Shown here piece after piece: positions 11,801-22,792 of a DNA stretch of 64,000 nucleotides. Source of the DNA: Hydractinia symbiolongicarpus. Lineage: Eukaryota > Cnidaria > Hydrozoa > Anthoathecata > Hydractiniidae. The stretch spans positions 10,375,501 to 10,439,500 of the forward strand of contig NC_079886.1 of the NCBI RefSeq assembly GCF_029227915.1. The letters run 5' to 3'. Both the position numbers and the translations under genes were made by a program. Numbering within the stretch: position 1 is the first letter of the stretch; each line of letters starts with the position of its first letter. The notes beneath the pieces are model-generated. The model saw nothing but the letters and a program-made list of their open reading frames with translations. It made no database searches and had not been told where the DNA came from.

Positions 11801-14800
11801 CATTTTTTTTTTAGTTTCCTTAAATAATTATTTTTTTGCAAAATGGAATTTTAAATAGCCTGTTCCTGAGTCCTCCTTATTTAGAAAAAAAAAGTCCTTC
11901 CATGTCCTTCTTTAAGTGCAAAGCTAATACTGCCAGAATTTTTTGATTTAAAATCTTTTTTACTTACAATAATATCCAAAGTAAATCCAGTTGTGATATT
12001 TAAACTGTTGTTGAAATTTCGATCCAAAATACCTTGCATAATCTAAAAAAATATTAACCAAAATATCGGAAATAATCATCCACAACCTATCAAGTAAGGA
12101 CTGTTCACATAAAAGTAAACATTGAAGAATGTTGTTTTAAAGTTATTTTGCTGTTCTTACGTAATTTTAATTTTGGAAATCCACGAACTTTACATATGTC
12201 AAATATAATGCAATCTATTAAAAAAATACCCTTAATTAAAACCCAGGAATTTTGCAACGATATTAAATTCTGCTAAAATAAAATCTTTTATCCAACTGTC
12301 AACATTTAAACGAGTTCCAAAAAAATATTTTTGATCAGAAAAATTTTTGTAATTAGAATACACAGTATAATAAACAAATCAGGACTTTTTTTCACAACAG
12401 GTAGGTCAAATTAAAAAAAAAAGTCATGTTGATTAGAAAAAAATGGCATTAGAAAGATTATATCCTACCTGGTCGACAAACACAATCGCTCTATCATGAA
12501 ATTTACTCAATTTTACAACATGGTACACAGGTTGATCATCGAATTGTGGAACATTAGTTCGATACAACATGTAGCCATAACTTAAATCCAAACTTTCAAA
12601 TGATAGCGGAGCAGTATTATTAATGCGTGGGTTCTTTTCAATGGCAGTAAATAAGGAGATAGACTAAACAAAAAACAAATAAAATAATTCTACGTGAGAT
12701 TATCTTTATCCTTTATTACTATTATTATTATTACTACTATTATTTACCCAGTCTTTTCAGTTTCAAATGGTAATGTTATTAATGAGGGTTCTAGTGTAGT
12801 TAAAGCACCCATTCTGGCTACAGAAGGCTTACAAGCACAATAGCTGCTCAACTAGATATCCGCCAAAGATGATAATCCTATTTTCATACTGAACGTTTAG
12901 CAGAAAGGATTGATTCACACTTTCATAGTCTCTGCCATGACTCGACTGGGATTTGATCCCAAGACCTTCCCACTCTGAAACGAACTTTTTACCACTAGGT
13001 CACCAGTCTATCTGTGGTGAAGTTGTAGTCATGAGAAAAAAAAACTAATATGAAAATAAAGAAACTAGCGTGACATTGATATGCATACGGTAATTGACAT
13101 GAAAGCATGTACCTCTCCTGCAGACTAAATTTTGTTAGAAATCCAATTTTTGACAAGTGTTTTTGAACTATTAAAATACATAAGGGGGTGGCATCATGTG
13201 GCACCCGCATCCCACACTTTTCATTCTCAGTAGAAATAGGGTTAAATTTTTTATTTATGTCACCTTAAAAATATTCCCCTTTTTTAACTTCAAAGAGGTA
13301 AAAAGTCAACCTAAAAAGTTTTATCACAAAACTAACTTTGTTAACAAAGAGCTTCCCAAAAGCTGCTTTTTCAGACGGTTTTGGTTGTGGACCAGGAGGT
13401 ATATCGACATATTTGGATAAAACCTTCTGAATGGTGAAATATTTCTCAGTGGGATCACCAGCCTCAGTTAATGGAGCATCATAATCATAGCTTGTTGGTT
13501 GAGCTTGATATTTGCTTCCCTCGTTTGCACCATTCATAAATCCAAAATTCGTCCCTCCTACAAAAAATAATAACAAAGAATCATTGTTTGTCTGCCAAAT
13601 GTTTTAAAATTTTTATTACTTATTTATTTATTTATTTATTTATTTATCATCAATATTTACCCAGGATATACATTTCAGAATAAATTTCTGCTTTTCAAAT
13701 GTGTCCTGCTAAAATTAAAATCAAATACTCTACATTATATACAATTTAATATAAAATCGTCGATGTTCTAAAATCCAATAAAATGAAAAGGAATAGGCAA
13801 AACAAAAAGAAAAACGCTAAGCACATAGATGAAATGGTGAAAATACACTAAAGATAAGATTATAGGTGTCCATGAGTTAAGCGCTCAAATGGGAGATAAT
13901 TGGTATAAATGGGTGAGGCAACAAAGCTAGTATAATATATGAAATATTGAAAATGCTATACTAAGAAACGAAAGATGAAACATGCCATATCACAAATGCT
14001 TCCTTCTGCTAAATGTCGAATGAATAATCGGCAAAAAAAAATTTTAATTCAAAACCGCGTATGTCATAAGCTTGCAGTATCTAAAAACATCAAGTAGAAA
14101 GGGTGAGAAACAGAGGTGAAAACATATAAATAAGGAAGACTAGACAAGGTTTAAGAGCTTCATATTGTGTTAGGGTCCAAAGTCCAAATAAAGTGTGTAA
14201 GTAGGCCAAACGATTAAAAAATATGGTTATCCAATTTATTTTTAAATTTCATATAACTAGGCTCCCTTCGTATATCTATTGGTAAAGAATTATATATACT
14301 GGCACCCATATAGTAAAAACCATTTCTTGCCATATCCAAACGTACTGCTGGTAACTTTAGCGAATAAGAATTGTTTCGAGTCAGTCTTTGATGGTTTAGC
14401 AGCTGAAAGTGGTTCCAATAATTTGAGCATGTTTTACGATCAATACATTTTCTGACAACATTACAAGCATTTCGTTGAATTTTGTCGTAAATGGGTTGTA
14501 AACTGTTGCTGTTAGTTACTACTCTGGCACGTCTATCCAAGGACTGCAGTTTGTTCAACTGGGTGTTATTCAGGTTCAAATTGATGATACTATTGAATGT
14601 AATGATTGGAGTTATCATTGTTTCGTAAATCTTTTTAGCAGTTGTATCGTCAACTTCGGATCGTAGTCTCGTCAGTAAACGGAGTCTTCCAGATGCTTTT
14701 TTGTATGTAGAGTCGAAGTTGTTATTTAGAGACAACTTAGGATCAATAATTGATCCCAAATACTTGTAGCTTTTCGTCTCATTAATCTCCACAAAATTAC

Positions 14801-17800
14801 ATGACAATGATATTTTTCCTTCAGCACTTTTCAACATTTTACTCGTCCCGAATATCATCCATTCTGTTTTCCCTTTGTTTAAATTAATAACAAGATCGTT
14901 TTCTCGTAGATATGTCTCAACAGCAAGAAGTTCTTCATTTAATACATTTTCAAGGACGAGAAAGCTTTCACTTGAGAAGTAGATAACAGTGTCATCTGCA
15001 AATTTAATAACGCTAGCTTTAAGTAGGACATTATCAAAGTCATTAAAGAAAATTAAAAATAATAATGGCCCGAGTATGGACCCTTGCGGAACACCACAAT
15101 TCACTGGTTGTGGGTCAGATTTGATGTTATTTACCACTACTTCCTGCTTTCTCCCAAACAAATAATCAGAAAACCATTCTAGTTCGTTACCACGTATACC
15201 ATAAGCTGATAATTTCTCAATTAAAATACTATGACCAACCGTGTCGAAGGCTTTTGACAAGTCCATGAAAACTGCAGCAACGTATTTTTTCTTATCAACT
15301 TCCTTTCTAATGTCATCTAACAATAGATTAGCAGCCAAATCTGTTGATCTGAGACGACGATACCCAAATTGATACTGAGATAGTAAGTTGTTCTTCTCAA
15401 GATATTCGATAACTTGGTCATATACTGCCCTTTCGAGAATTTTTGAGATGACCGGCAATATAGATATAGGTCTATAGTTATTGTTATCGTCAGTCGAACC
15501 TTTTTTAAAAATTGGCTTAACTACAGCACGCTTCCATTCTCCAGGTATCATAGCCGTTTGTATCGATAAGTTTATTATGTGACAAAGTGGAGCAGCGATT
15601 TGACTGGAACAATCTTTGAGCAGTCCAGGTGGAAGATCGTCTACACCTGTGGCTTTACTTCTCTTTAATTTTTTCAGTTCTTTTTCGATCGATATTTTCG
15701 ATACATATTTGAAGGTAAATATGGAAGTAGTTCGTAATTTCGACCATTGTGGTTGTTTCCATACAAAATCTTTTAAGGGAATCGATTTCTCCTTGATTTG
15801 AGCTGCTATTGAAGAGAAAAACAAACATAGTGATTCAACTTTCGATTTGGTTGCTGTAGCATCACTTACGACGTTTCGTGGTTTAGTTGGCATTATTTTC
15901 TTTATCGTATCCCAAAATTTCTTTGGATTATGACAATTCTGTGCTAGTAAGTTTTTACTAAATTGGGACTTCGATTCTCGTATTTTACGTGTACATAAGT
16001 TTCGAACTTTGCAGTAAGCCTTCCAGTCGCTTGGCTTTTTCGATTTTCGCGCTTTTCGTAAAGCCTTATCTCTTTCGTTCATCAATTTATATATCTCATT
16101 GTTAAGCCACGGACAAAATTGTCCTTTGACTGTCTTCTCGATGATAGGGGCATGTTTGTTGAACAATGCGGTGAGAGTAGTTTTGAAATATGACCATGCG
16201 ATGTTCACATCGTTCATTCCATAAAGTTCACCCCAGTCGTGTTTACTAATTTCGTCAACCATTTGCTCACTAGAGTACTTGGCGTAATTCCTAGTCTTGA
16301 TAATTTTTGGTGGTAACTTATCTCTTCTTAATTTTTTGACGAAACCGACCATATCGTGATCGCTGATACCGATGGGGATGACGTCATTTTGGTATGTCGT
16401 ATCATTTCGAGTAGTCAGAATACAATCAATTAGCGTTTGTGTATTATCGATAATTCTAGTCGGTTTTTCAATAAGCTGTTTCAATCCATAAAGACGTAAA
16501 AGTTCTTTAATGTCTTTATCATCTGATTTCTTTAAGAAATTAATATTCAGATCTCCCAAAAGGTTCACTTCTTTTGATTCAGACATAACAAGCTGTAACA
16601 AGTCATTAAGATGAGTTTTAAATTCCCTTGGTAGATATTTAGAACCTACCGGTGGTCTATACATAGTACCGACTAAAAAACTCTTTGCGTTTTTTTGGAA
16701 AATTTCCACCCATAAACTTTCTAGCTCATTATGTTCCAAATTTGTCCGATGTTTCCACTTAACTCGATCCGATATATACATGGCTACACCGATCAATCTT
16801 ATTCGTCTAAGGTAACAAAAACAAACAAATAGCCTAAACTTGTCCAATCTAAGACTAGTTTCTGAACCAACCAACTAACTTATATCAATCAGTAGGGAAA
16901 AATCAGTTGTAAAAATATGGTTATTTTGAATTATAGGACATTTATTTGCCAGTAAGCCTGGTTAGCTGGGTTACTTCACTAAGCTTGGCTAGTCGAGCCA
17001 CTTTAGTCTCAGTAAGCTTGGTAAGTCTGGCCACTTCAGTTTCAATGAGCTTAATGAGTTAAGCAACAAAAGTGTTATTAAGCTATTATACATTGACAAC
17101 TACAGCAAAAAATTACAGGGTGGATGTCGTTTCTTTTTTTTCAATAGGCATAAAAAATCAGCTTTTTTATTTATTTTTCTGCTGTGCAACTGAATTCTTA
17201 CAGCCAACCAACTTAATTTTTCTTGCTGATTCAGGAAATTGATCAAAAAGTGTTACGCACATATTTACTATTTAATCAAGCATGACACATAAATAAAAAC
17301 ACACCTTCAAACATATACATATTAACTGACGCATTTAAGGCCAACATTTTGTCTAATGTATCAGCAACTACTTTAGAATCAACATGAGCATGTTTATCAC
17401 CCCAATGGTCCAACCAACCAGCATAAAATTCTGAATTTACCTGAAAATACAATACAAATAAATACAAGCATTTCTTTATAAGCATTAAACTAAATTTAAA
17501 TTAATTTTAACAATTGAAATAGTTTTGCAAGTTGGACTGAACTTTAAAACAGATCTTTAAAATAAAAATCAGAAATAAAGTCATTTGAAATGGATATTAG
17601 TAGGGTACGTATATTACGAGTTGAAATCTATTGTTTTGGTAAGCTAGAGGGTTTTATATCACGTTTGACATAAGATCATTTAAATAGTAACATTTTATAA
17701 AACTATCACACCAGCAACAAAAAAAGATAAAAGAAGCTCGCATTTCGTAAGAAATATATTAAAAAGTATATTACTCACAAATGGGCCCTGTGGTTGGTAT

Positions 17801-20375
17801 TTTCTTTGGATGGCGAAAGAGTTCTTCGGGTCACCGCCTGCTCCAAAGTCAACTGTTGTGTACAGTGTTTCGGTTGCACCACATTTAAGATAACCATCAC
17901 CAGCACCATCGGTTGTAAACAAAATGACATCATTACCAAGATACTTTCGGAAGATTTGTTCCATTTGATTCATGTAGTTGTGATCACAGCCATAGCTACC
18001 ATACTCATTCTCAACCTTAGATTCAGAAAGTAATATTTATTTATTTATTCATTTTGACTTCTGTGGTTTTTTCAAGACTAGTCATTGTCCCATGGATTAA
18101 TCCACGGGTTCGTCTATCCTTTATTTACCGGATTAACTTTTAGCAAAGAAAATGAGGCATACGAGGCATTCTGTGTGCAATCCACTTCTTATCACAAAAA
18201 AAATAATTTAATGTGAAACACACATCATTAATCAGTAGAATTCAATGATCATAACACAACATGTAAGTTTATGGGGTGAGATGTATTGTCACTCTTTTTT
18301 CAGCTAGGCGTGTAGGGTATAAGTCCATTAATTATTTAAATCTGTATCTTCTTCGAATTAAAAACCCAATGCAGCATACTTATTAGTTTAAAAAAAAGCC
18401 ACTGAGGTTTTCTTTTACAAAGCAAAAAAACCGAGTGTTTAGCCTGGATATCCTAATACTTGCACAATCAGACTTTCCTAACAAATTCTTCTATAGTTTC
18501 TGTAATAAGGATAGAGAGCACCTGTGTTTACTAATTTCCTTGGACATCCTGGTCTAAACTATATCCTAGAATCTTGGTTATTACTAAAAACTACCCCTTA
18601 AATTTCTATGAAATTCATGTAATTGGTAAAATATAACTTAGAACTGTCCTTAGAACTTGAAACTTTTAACATAACTTCATTATATCAAGAAAAATTATTC
18701 CAAAAAGTTTACATGATTAGCACAATTTCTCAATTTCAGGAATAATTGGATTTTCGGAGTAGCTTCAAACAGAATGGTAAAATTCGACCTATACCTAGAA
18801 CCTAATTGGATTTTAAAAAAACTATTTCTTTCTTACCTGAGATTTAATCTTTATTCTCAAACCAAAGAAATAGCCCCTAATTAGATATTATAACTATACC
18901 AAACTCATACTGTAACTGTGCCAAGTGATGACTTAATTTGGGAAAAATGAACTTCTTCAAATCTGTTTAAAAGCGTATACACCGAGCCTCAATTTATCTC
19001 AATTTTAAAAAGCTATGAATTAAATTTTTTTAATCGAAAGGTAGTTTTTTTGAAATATGGCTGTGACAACTGAAGTGAAATTATTATTTTGATGTTCACC
19101 ACCCTCAGTGGTTCAAAAAGCAAAAATCTTGGTACACACCTTTTCGTGAATGTCATAGGTTGCTTAGGTGCACAAGTGTGTACCTTGTATTTTTGGGCAC
19201 CCCCAAAACTTTGTAGGCATATGCATGTACACCATTTAATATCAATATCAGTTGTGCAAATTTTTATCTGTAATGAGTCCATTTTCAAAATGAAAAATTA
19301 GTACGTTTTAATCTAGGTAATCAACACTGAGAAGACAAGGTAAGGTATATACAGGATCATAGATAAACATAAATCTAATTTGATCATTTTTTGAAAATTC
19401 ACAGTGCAAGACTGTATATACTTGTAGAATATTATCAGGGCCTAGTCTACACGAAAGAGAATGATGACAGATCAGCAAAAATCTTGAAGGAGTAACGACT
19501 AAATACTAACATATTTGCATGCTGATAACTAATTTTATTGTACTTACCTGGACAGATATTATGGGTCCACCATTTACATATAAATAAGGTTTTAGCTTTG
19601 TCAGTAACACAGACAGCCATTTATCAACCATTTGAATATAACTTTGATCTGATGTTCTAATTTGCGTAGGATTTTGTTTCATCACCCAATATGGAAATCC
19701 ACCATACTCCCATTCTGCACAGATATAAGGACCAGGACGTAAAATGACCAACAAATCCTGAGCTTGTGCAAGTTGAAGAAACTTTACAATATCACTTTGA
19801 CCAGAAAAAACATATTCTCCTGGGTGTGGTTCATGAATATTCCATGCTATGTACCTGGAAACAAGCAGCGATATAATCAGAGTAAAAAAAGAAATTGCTG
19901 CTAAACCTATTTCAAAATTTGGTACAAAGAAAGTAAAGAATACTTATTATTTAATACCAATATCCCGGACACCAAAATTGCTAAAAATCACATTGTTCCA
20001 GTTTTCTCTGGATACCCCAGATTTTTTACTTTCATATATTTTATTTTTTATTAAATTATACTACAACAAAACATTGCATAAACTTTGATATGGCTGATCC
20101 CTTTGACTTAGCCTAATTAGTTTTTATCAAAAAGAATAATAAAAAAACAAATACACATACGTCTGTATGGCATTCAGGCCAGCTTTTTTGATTTTATACA
20201 ACCTATCTTCCCAAAAGCTTGCTGGTACTCTGAAATAGTGAATTCCACCAGATATGTATTGAAATGGTTTACCATCTTTTAAAAACTGGTTATTTTTAAA
20301 GTCAATCGTAAATGACCTTTCACCATATGCTCCATAGTACAGGATAAAAAACAGAACAATGATTACATATTTCAT
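8891..20375 (-). CDS. GLB1: Lysosomal beta-galactosidase, GH35 (complete, 10 exons)
   Basis: It removes terminal beta-linked galactose from gangliosides and glycoconjugates in the lysosome. Exons in transcript order: 20375-20161, 19854-19548, 18015-17779, 17440-17305, 13557-13337, 12663-12469, 12042-11968, 11681-11628, 10056-9850, 9094-8891. All phases agree and give 616 residues (human GLB1 has 677). Residues 1-18 form a signal peptide ([18 protein letters not shown]). [17 protein letters not shown] and [10 protein letters not shown] open the TIM barrel. [11 protein letters not shown] lies near residue 75. The predicted acid/base Glu is E178 in VENEYGSYG and the nucleophile is E257 in [13 protein letters not shown]. 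The C-terminal jelly-roll part keeps [12 protein letters not shown] and [14 protein letters not shown]. The gene appears functional. Intron 4 carries a LINE and intron 5 a SINE. A paralogue such as GLB1L cannot be excluded. Confidence 0.95.
9151..9276. repeat. 18-bp minisatellite in GLB1 intron 9
   Basis: Seven head-to-tail copies of an 18-bp unit, consensus ACACTTCCGCCACGAGTT, alternating with the variant ACACTTCCATCACAAGCT. Because 18 is a multiple of three, the minus strand shows an open frame of six-residue repeats. It lies inside an intron, so I read it as non-coding. Confidence 0.85.
10691..11423. mobile_element. Pogo/Tigger-like MITE flanked by TA
   Basis: The left end reads CAGTTTAGTCCCGTTATCT and the right end, reverse-complemented, reads CAGTTGACTCTCGTTATCT. 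Both ends are bordered by TA, the target duplication of Tc1/mariner/pogo elements. Motifs such as TTCGAGATAGCG recur inside near both ends. No transposase is present, so it is non-autonomous. It sits in GLB1 intron 8 and contains a 29-bp minisatellite. Confidence 0.75.
10880..11197. repeat. 29-bp minisatellite nested in the MITE
   Basis: About eleven tandem copies of a 29-bp unit that begins ATTCGAAAGATTAAAA and continues CCACTCAAAAAAC. Copies differ by single bases (AACACT for ACCACT, ATCCG for ATTCG). The array fills much of the centre of the surrounding MITE. Confidence 0.92.
12711..13017 (-). mobile_element. tRNA-derived SINE in GLB1 intron 5
   Basis: On the minus strand the element starts with a pol III A-box-like GTGACCTAGTGGTAAAAAG (about 13009-12991) and a B-box-like GGGATCAAATCCC (about 12964-12952). 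This is followed by a tRNA-unrelated body. It ends CTGGGTAAATA then an AATAAT-type microsatellite (about 12745-12711). The end closely resembles that of the LINE 3' tail near 13660, suggesting a SINE that uses that LINE's machinery. Confidence 0.7.
13616..16874 (-). mobile_element. Non-LTR retrotransposon (CR1/Jockey-like LINE), 5' truncated
   Basis: The element lies in GLB1 intron 4, in the same orientation as the host gene. It holds one long ORF (14214-16874), a 3' UTR of about 550 bp and a 3' tail of ATAA repeats (minus strand, about 13655-13619). There is no ORF1 and only the C-terminal half of the endonuclease, so it is truncated at its 5' end as typical LINE insertions are. I could not find convincing target-site duplications. 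The open ORF implies a recent insertion. Confidence 0.88.
14214..16874 (-). CDS. LINE ORF2: partial endonuclease plus reverse transcriptase
   Basis: An uninterrupted frame of 886 residues. The apurinic/apyrimidinic-type endonuclease is represented by GVAMYISD near residue 30, LLGDLNINF near 104 and GISDHDMVG near 170; its N-terminal third is missing. The reverse transcriptase occupies about residues 430-690, with [15 protein letters not shown], the catalytic Asp in [25 protein letters not shown], and FADDT near 625, in which the catalytic Asp pair is intact. A C-terminal Cys/His-poor tail of about 200 residues follows. The first 25 or so residues may be flanking sequence read through, so the start is arbitrary. 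It codes for retrotransposition and is unrelated to the host gene that contains it. Confidence 0.9.
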   Translation of the reverse strand: MVGSETSLRLDKFRLFVCFCYLRRIRLIGVAMYISDRVKWKHRTNLEHNELESLWVEIFQKNAKSFLVGTMYRPPVGSKYLPREFKTHLNDLLQLVMSESKEVNLLGDLNINFLKKSDDKDIKELLRLYGLKQLIEKPTRIIDNTQTLIDCILTTRNDTTYQNDVIPIGISDHDMVGFVKKLRRDKLPPKIIKTRNYAKYSSEQMVDEISKHDWGELYGMNDVNIAWSYFKTTLTALFNKHAPIIEKTVKGQFCPWLNNEIYKLMNERDKALRKARKSKKPSDWKAYCKVRNLCTRKIRESKSQFSKNLLAQNCHNPKKFWDTIKKIMPTKPRNVVSDATATKSKVESLCLFFSSIAAQIKEKSIPLKDFVWKQPQWSKLRTTSIFTFKYVSKISIEKELKKLKRSKATGVDDLPPGLLKDCSSQIAAPLCHIINLSIQTAMIPGEWKRAVVKPIFKKGSTDDNNNYRPISILPVISKILERAVYDQVIEYLEKNNLLSQYQFGYRRLRSTDLAANLLLDDIRKEVDKKKYVAAVFMDLSKAFDTVGHSILIEKLSAYGIRGNELEWFSDYLFGRKQEVVVNNIKSDPQPVNCGVPQGSILGPLLFLIFFNDFDNVLLKASVIKFADDTVIYFSSESFLVLENVLNEELLAVETYLRENDLVINLNKGKTEWMIFGTSKMLKSAEGKISLSCNFVEINETKSYKYLGSIIDPKLSLNNNFDSTYKKASGRLRLLTRLRSEVDDTTAKKIYETMITPIITFNSIINLNLNNTQLNKLQSLDRRARVVTNSNSLQPIYDKIQRNACNVVRKCIDRKTCSNYWNHFQLLNHQRLTRNNSYSLKLPAVRLDMARNGFYYMGASIYNSLPIDIRREPSYMKFKNKLDNHIF
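18078..18130 (-). mobile_element. Helitron-like 3' end, 5'-truncated copy
   Basis: On the minus strand it reads a hairpin CCCGTGGATTAATCCATGGG then ACAATGACTAG followed by T. This is the same architecture as the 3' ends at 21940 and 47348, with three changes in the stem-loop. Upstream sequence does not match the full copies, so only the 3' end is called. It lies in GLB1 intron 2 about 60 bp before exon 3. Confidence 0.55.
18131..19547. other. GLB1 intron 2, nothing further seen
   Basis: AT-rich intron sequence. Two overlapping open frames on opposite strands near 19013-19301 match no family I know and have no splice context. Confidence 0.5.
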
Positions 20376-20388
20376 TTTAACTAACCCT
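20376..20388 (-). promoter_or_regulatory. 3' splice acceptor 11 nt upstream of the GLB1 start codon
   Basis: The minus strand reads TTGTATTGTTTTAG then GGTTAGTTAAA and the ATG. The T-rich tract plus AG is a good 3' splice site. It is either the end of a 5' UTR intron or a spliced-leader acceptor; hydrozoans are known to trans-splice. The sequence alone does not separate these. Confidence 0.5.
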
Positions 20389-21263
20389 AAAACAATACAA
20401 CATCAAGATAATCAACAATATTTTATTGAATTATTAGTACAAGGCAATAATGACACTGATCCTTGGTCATACAATAACTAGAGTTTAACACAGTCATACA
20501 ATTTAGAAATCTTGCAGGTGCAAATAGGGCACAACTATCCAAATAAATTTTTTATCATTTTAGGTATTTGCCATTATGCGATTATGAATTATAAATTGGG
20601 AACCATGTTAAGAAATTATCACATTGCAGAATAAGTATGAAAATGAATTAAAAACAAGATAAGGGAAAAATAGCAGAAAAACTTCATCATAAAAAATTAA
20701 CAAGATATTTTTACTTAAAATAATAAAATGTCCTATAAATTCCAGTATATTACCTTTGTATGCCATAAGAGGCATATATAAGCATACCTCAGGGTACATG
20801 CAGAAAATATCTAATTCCAAGATGTTAAATGGATAATGTAAAAGGAAAACAAATTTTATAACTACATAGAAAAATAATAAATTTTATAACTGATATACAA
20901 AAGTTAATAACTTTCCCAGATAGTATTTTATTCTAAAACTGACATACCTTAGCAGACCAAATTACAAGCAAATGTTCACATGACATCTTGTTAAAAAAAA
21001 TTGTGCAAGTGTGGTGGCTTAGATTCTCTAAATGAAACTGTGTAAAAATAATTTTGTACTGCTGTTCTTATTATTTTAAGTGAGTATAACAACCACAAAT
21101 ACAGCTTGCTGTATAGCTTTCTAAAACGCACAAGAATAATTATTGTTGCATAATTTTCAAAGGTTACCTCCCGCGAAAAATTAAGTTGAGCTTATATGAA
21201 AGATCTTTTAAATTTCTCTAGAAATCTTTTTATTTTTTCGAAAAATCTTTATTTGTTCTTGAA

Positions 21264-22240
21264 ATATCAGGCTGCATCATATAAAAAAATACAAGCGTGT
21301 GGTACGTTGCGCTCCTAAAAAATGTTTTCAGAGATTTTGGTGCGTGATTTATCACTTGCCTGAGTACATTAGGTGTGTAATGACGAGTGATTACGAACAG
21401 GCCTCTAAATGTACGCGATCATGTAACCAACACGATCATGTAACGCGATCATGTAACGTAACATGAAAAGGTTTTGCCCGAAAAAAACAAGCCATCGAAA
21501 TGCTGTCGCGCAGAAGTTTGTTTTAATAGGTTTGGAACAGATCCTTTACTCATCAAGTTCAGCGCCCTTAGAAAGTTCCAAACTTTCTCAACCTTGTTCC
21601 ATAACGCCACCGGCCGATATGCCTGTAGTAGAAACTTAGCGTGACCACTCCAAACTTGAATGAAAAAGTATCCCATGGGTTCTGACTGCCTTTCCTTTCG
21701 TATCTATCCCCATTTCTCAACAATGAAAAGTTCCGTAAGAGTACCACTAGTTTTAGTCAGACTTTTGCCACTGTATTATACAAACATCTATATTATAATA
21801 CCCATATACGTCTGTCCGTCCGTCCGTCCGTCTGTCTGTCACGCAAAATGGTAGCTTAGCTGCGCAGGTAGCGAGACGCACGCAATGCGGTATAAAAAGG
21901 ACGGGCGAACCCGTGGATTTTTCCACGGGCTAACAACTAGTTTATTTAATTACGTCAGAAACTATAACCACGAATACGCAAATCTTTTTCTTCTTTAATA
22001 TTCTAAACATTGTGTGACCTTATTTAAAAGAAAAATTTTGCAGCCTCGCATTTTTTTTTCCTGTAATGTGATTTTTAAGAATTATTACTCGCTACAGTTT
22101 CATTCAGGAGCGTGATTGTTCACGCACCTAAGAAATGAATTGATTGATTAGGCGAGTTATTTTTCACTCGTCTAACACATTTTAGGAGCGTACCAAGGTG
22201 CGCGCGCAATCGCACACCTAATATGACGCAGCCTGAGATA
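21264..22240. mobile_element. Non-autonomous TIR element with hairpin-rich subterminal regions
   Basis: Left end CAGGCTGCATCATAT (21269-21283) matches the reverse complement of the right end, CAGGCTGCGTCATAT (22221-22235). Both subterminal regions carry short hairpins, for example GCGTGATTGTTCACGC near 22112 and GCGAGTTATTTTTCACTCG near 22153, and repeats of TTAGGAGCG/TTAGGTGCG type. No transposase is seen and target duplications are unclear. A Helitron-like insert is nested at 21787-21940. Confidence 0.6.
21787..21940 (+). mobile_element. Non-autonomous Helitron-like element (copy 1)
   Basis: It starts TCTATATTATAATACCC and ends with the hairpin CCCGTGGATTTTTCCACGGG, then CTAACAACTAG. The base before is A and the base after is T. 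Helitrons have a 5' TC, a 3' hairpin about 10 nt before a CTRR end, and insert between A and T; all of these are met. Inside are a CCGT/CTGT microsatellite and TATAAAAAGG just before the hairpin. Length 154 bp, so it codes for nothing. Confidence 0.75.
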
Positions 22241-22792
22241 CTTGTCTTAAAATTTGCGCTAATTATGGGCCAGAAAAATTTTTTAACTCTATATAATGGC
22301 TTGTCAAAAATGTTAAATTGACCCCCTTGCAGAGCATACTCATGACATCATGCATAATTAGTGAATCTTTCAGTTCAAATTCTAAAGAACCAATCAAGGA
22401 TTTTAAAAAAATATTCAAATTCCTAGACAACCTTTCAAGATCTTTCATATGCAATTAACTTTATTTTTCATGGGAGGTAACCTTTAAAAACAAGTCTTTG
22501 AGCATGCAAGTTTTTTTACATTTTACCTTGACAGTTTGACATCATTATTATTAATTAATCACTTTGTACAGGCAATGGTGATATAGAAACCCCATTATCT
22601 TTGTCACCGTTCGTCCAAAGCACATGATTTTATACATTTTCATGATCAGTGGTTAGCTCCAGACAACAGTTGAACAAATTTCTAAAAATTGTTTTTGCAT
22701 CAACGGGTCATCGCTGACGATATCAAAATTCAAATGATGGATTTATTTCATTGCATAGATCCATAATTTGAATTGCAGGCATTGCAAACTTA

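Noticed and set aside
13619-13660. TATT microsatellite considered as an independent simple repeat
   Set aside because: Its place right after the LINE 3' UTR, as ATAA on the LINE strand, makes it the LINE tail.
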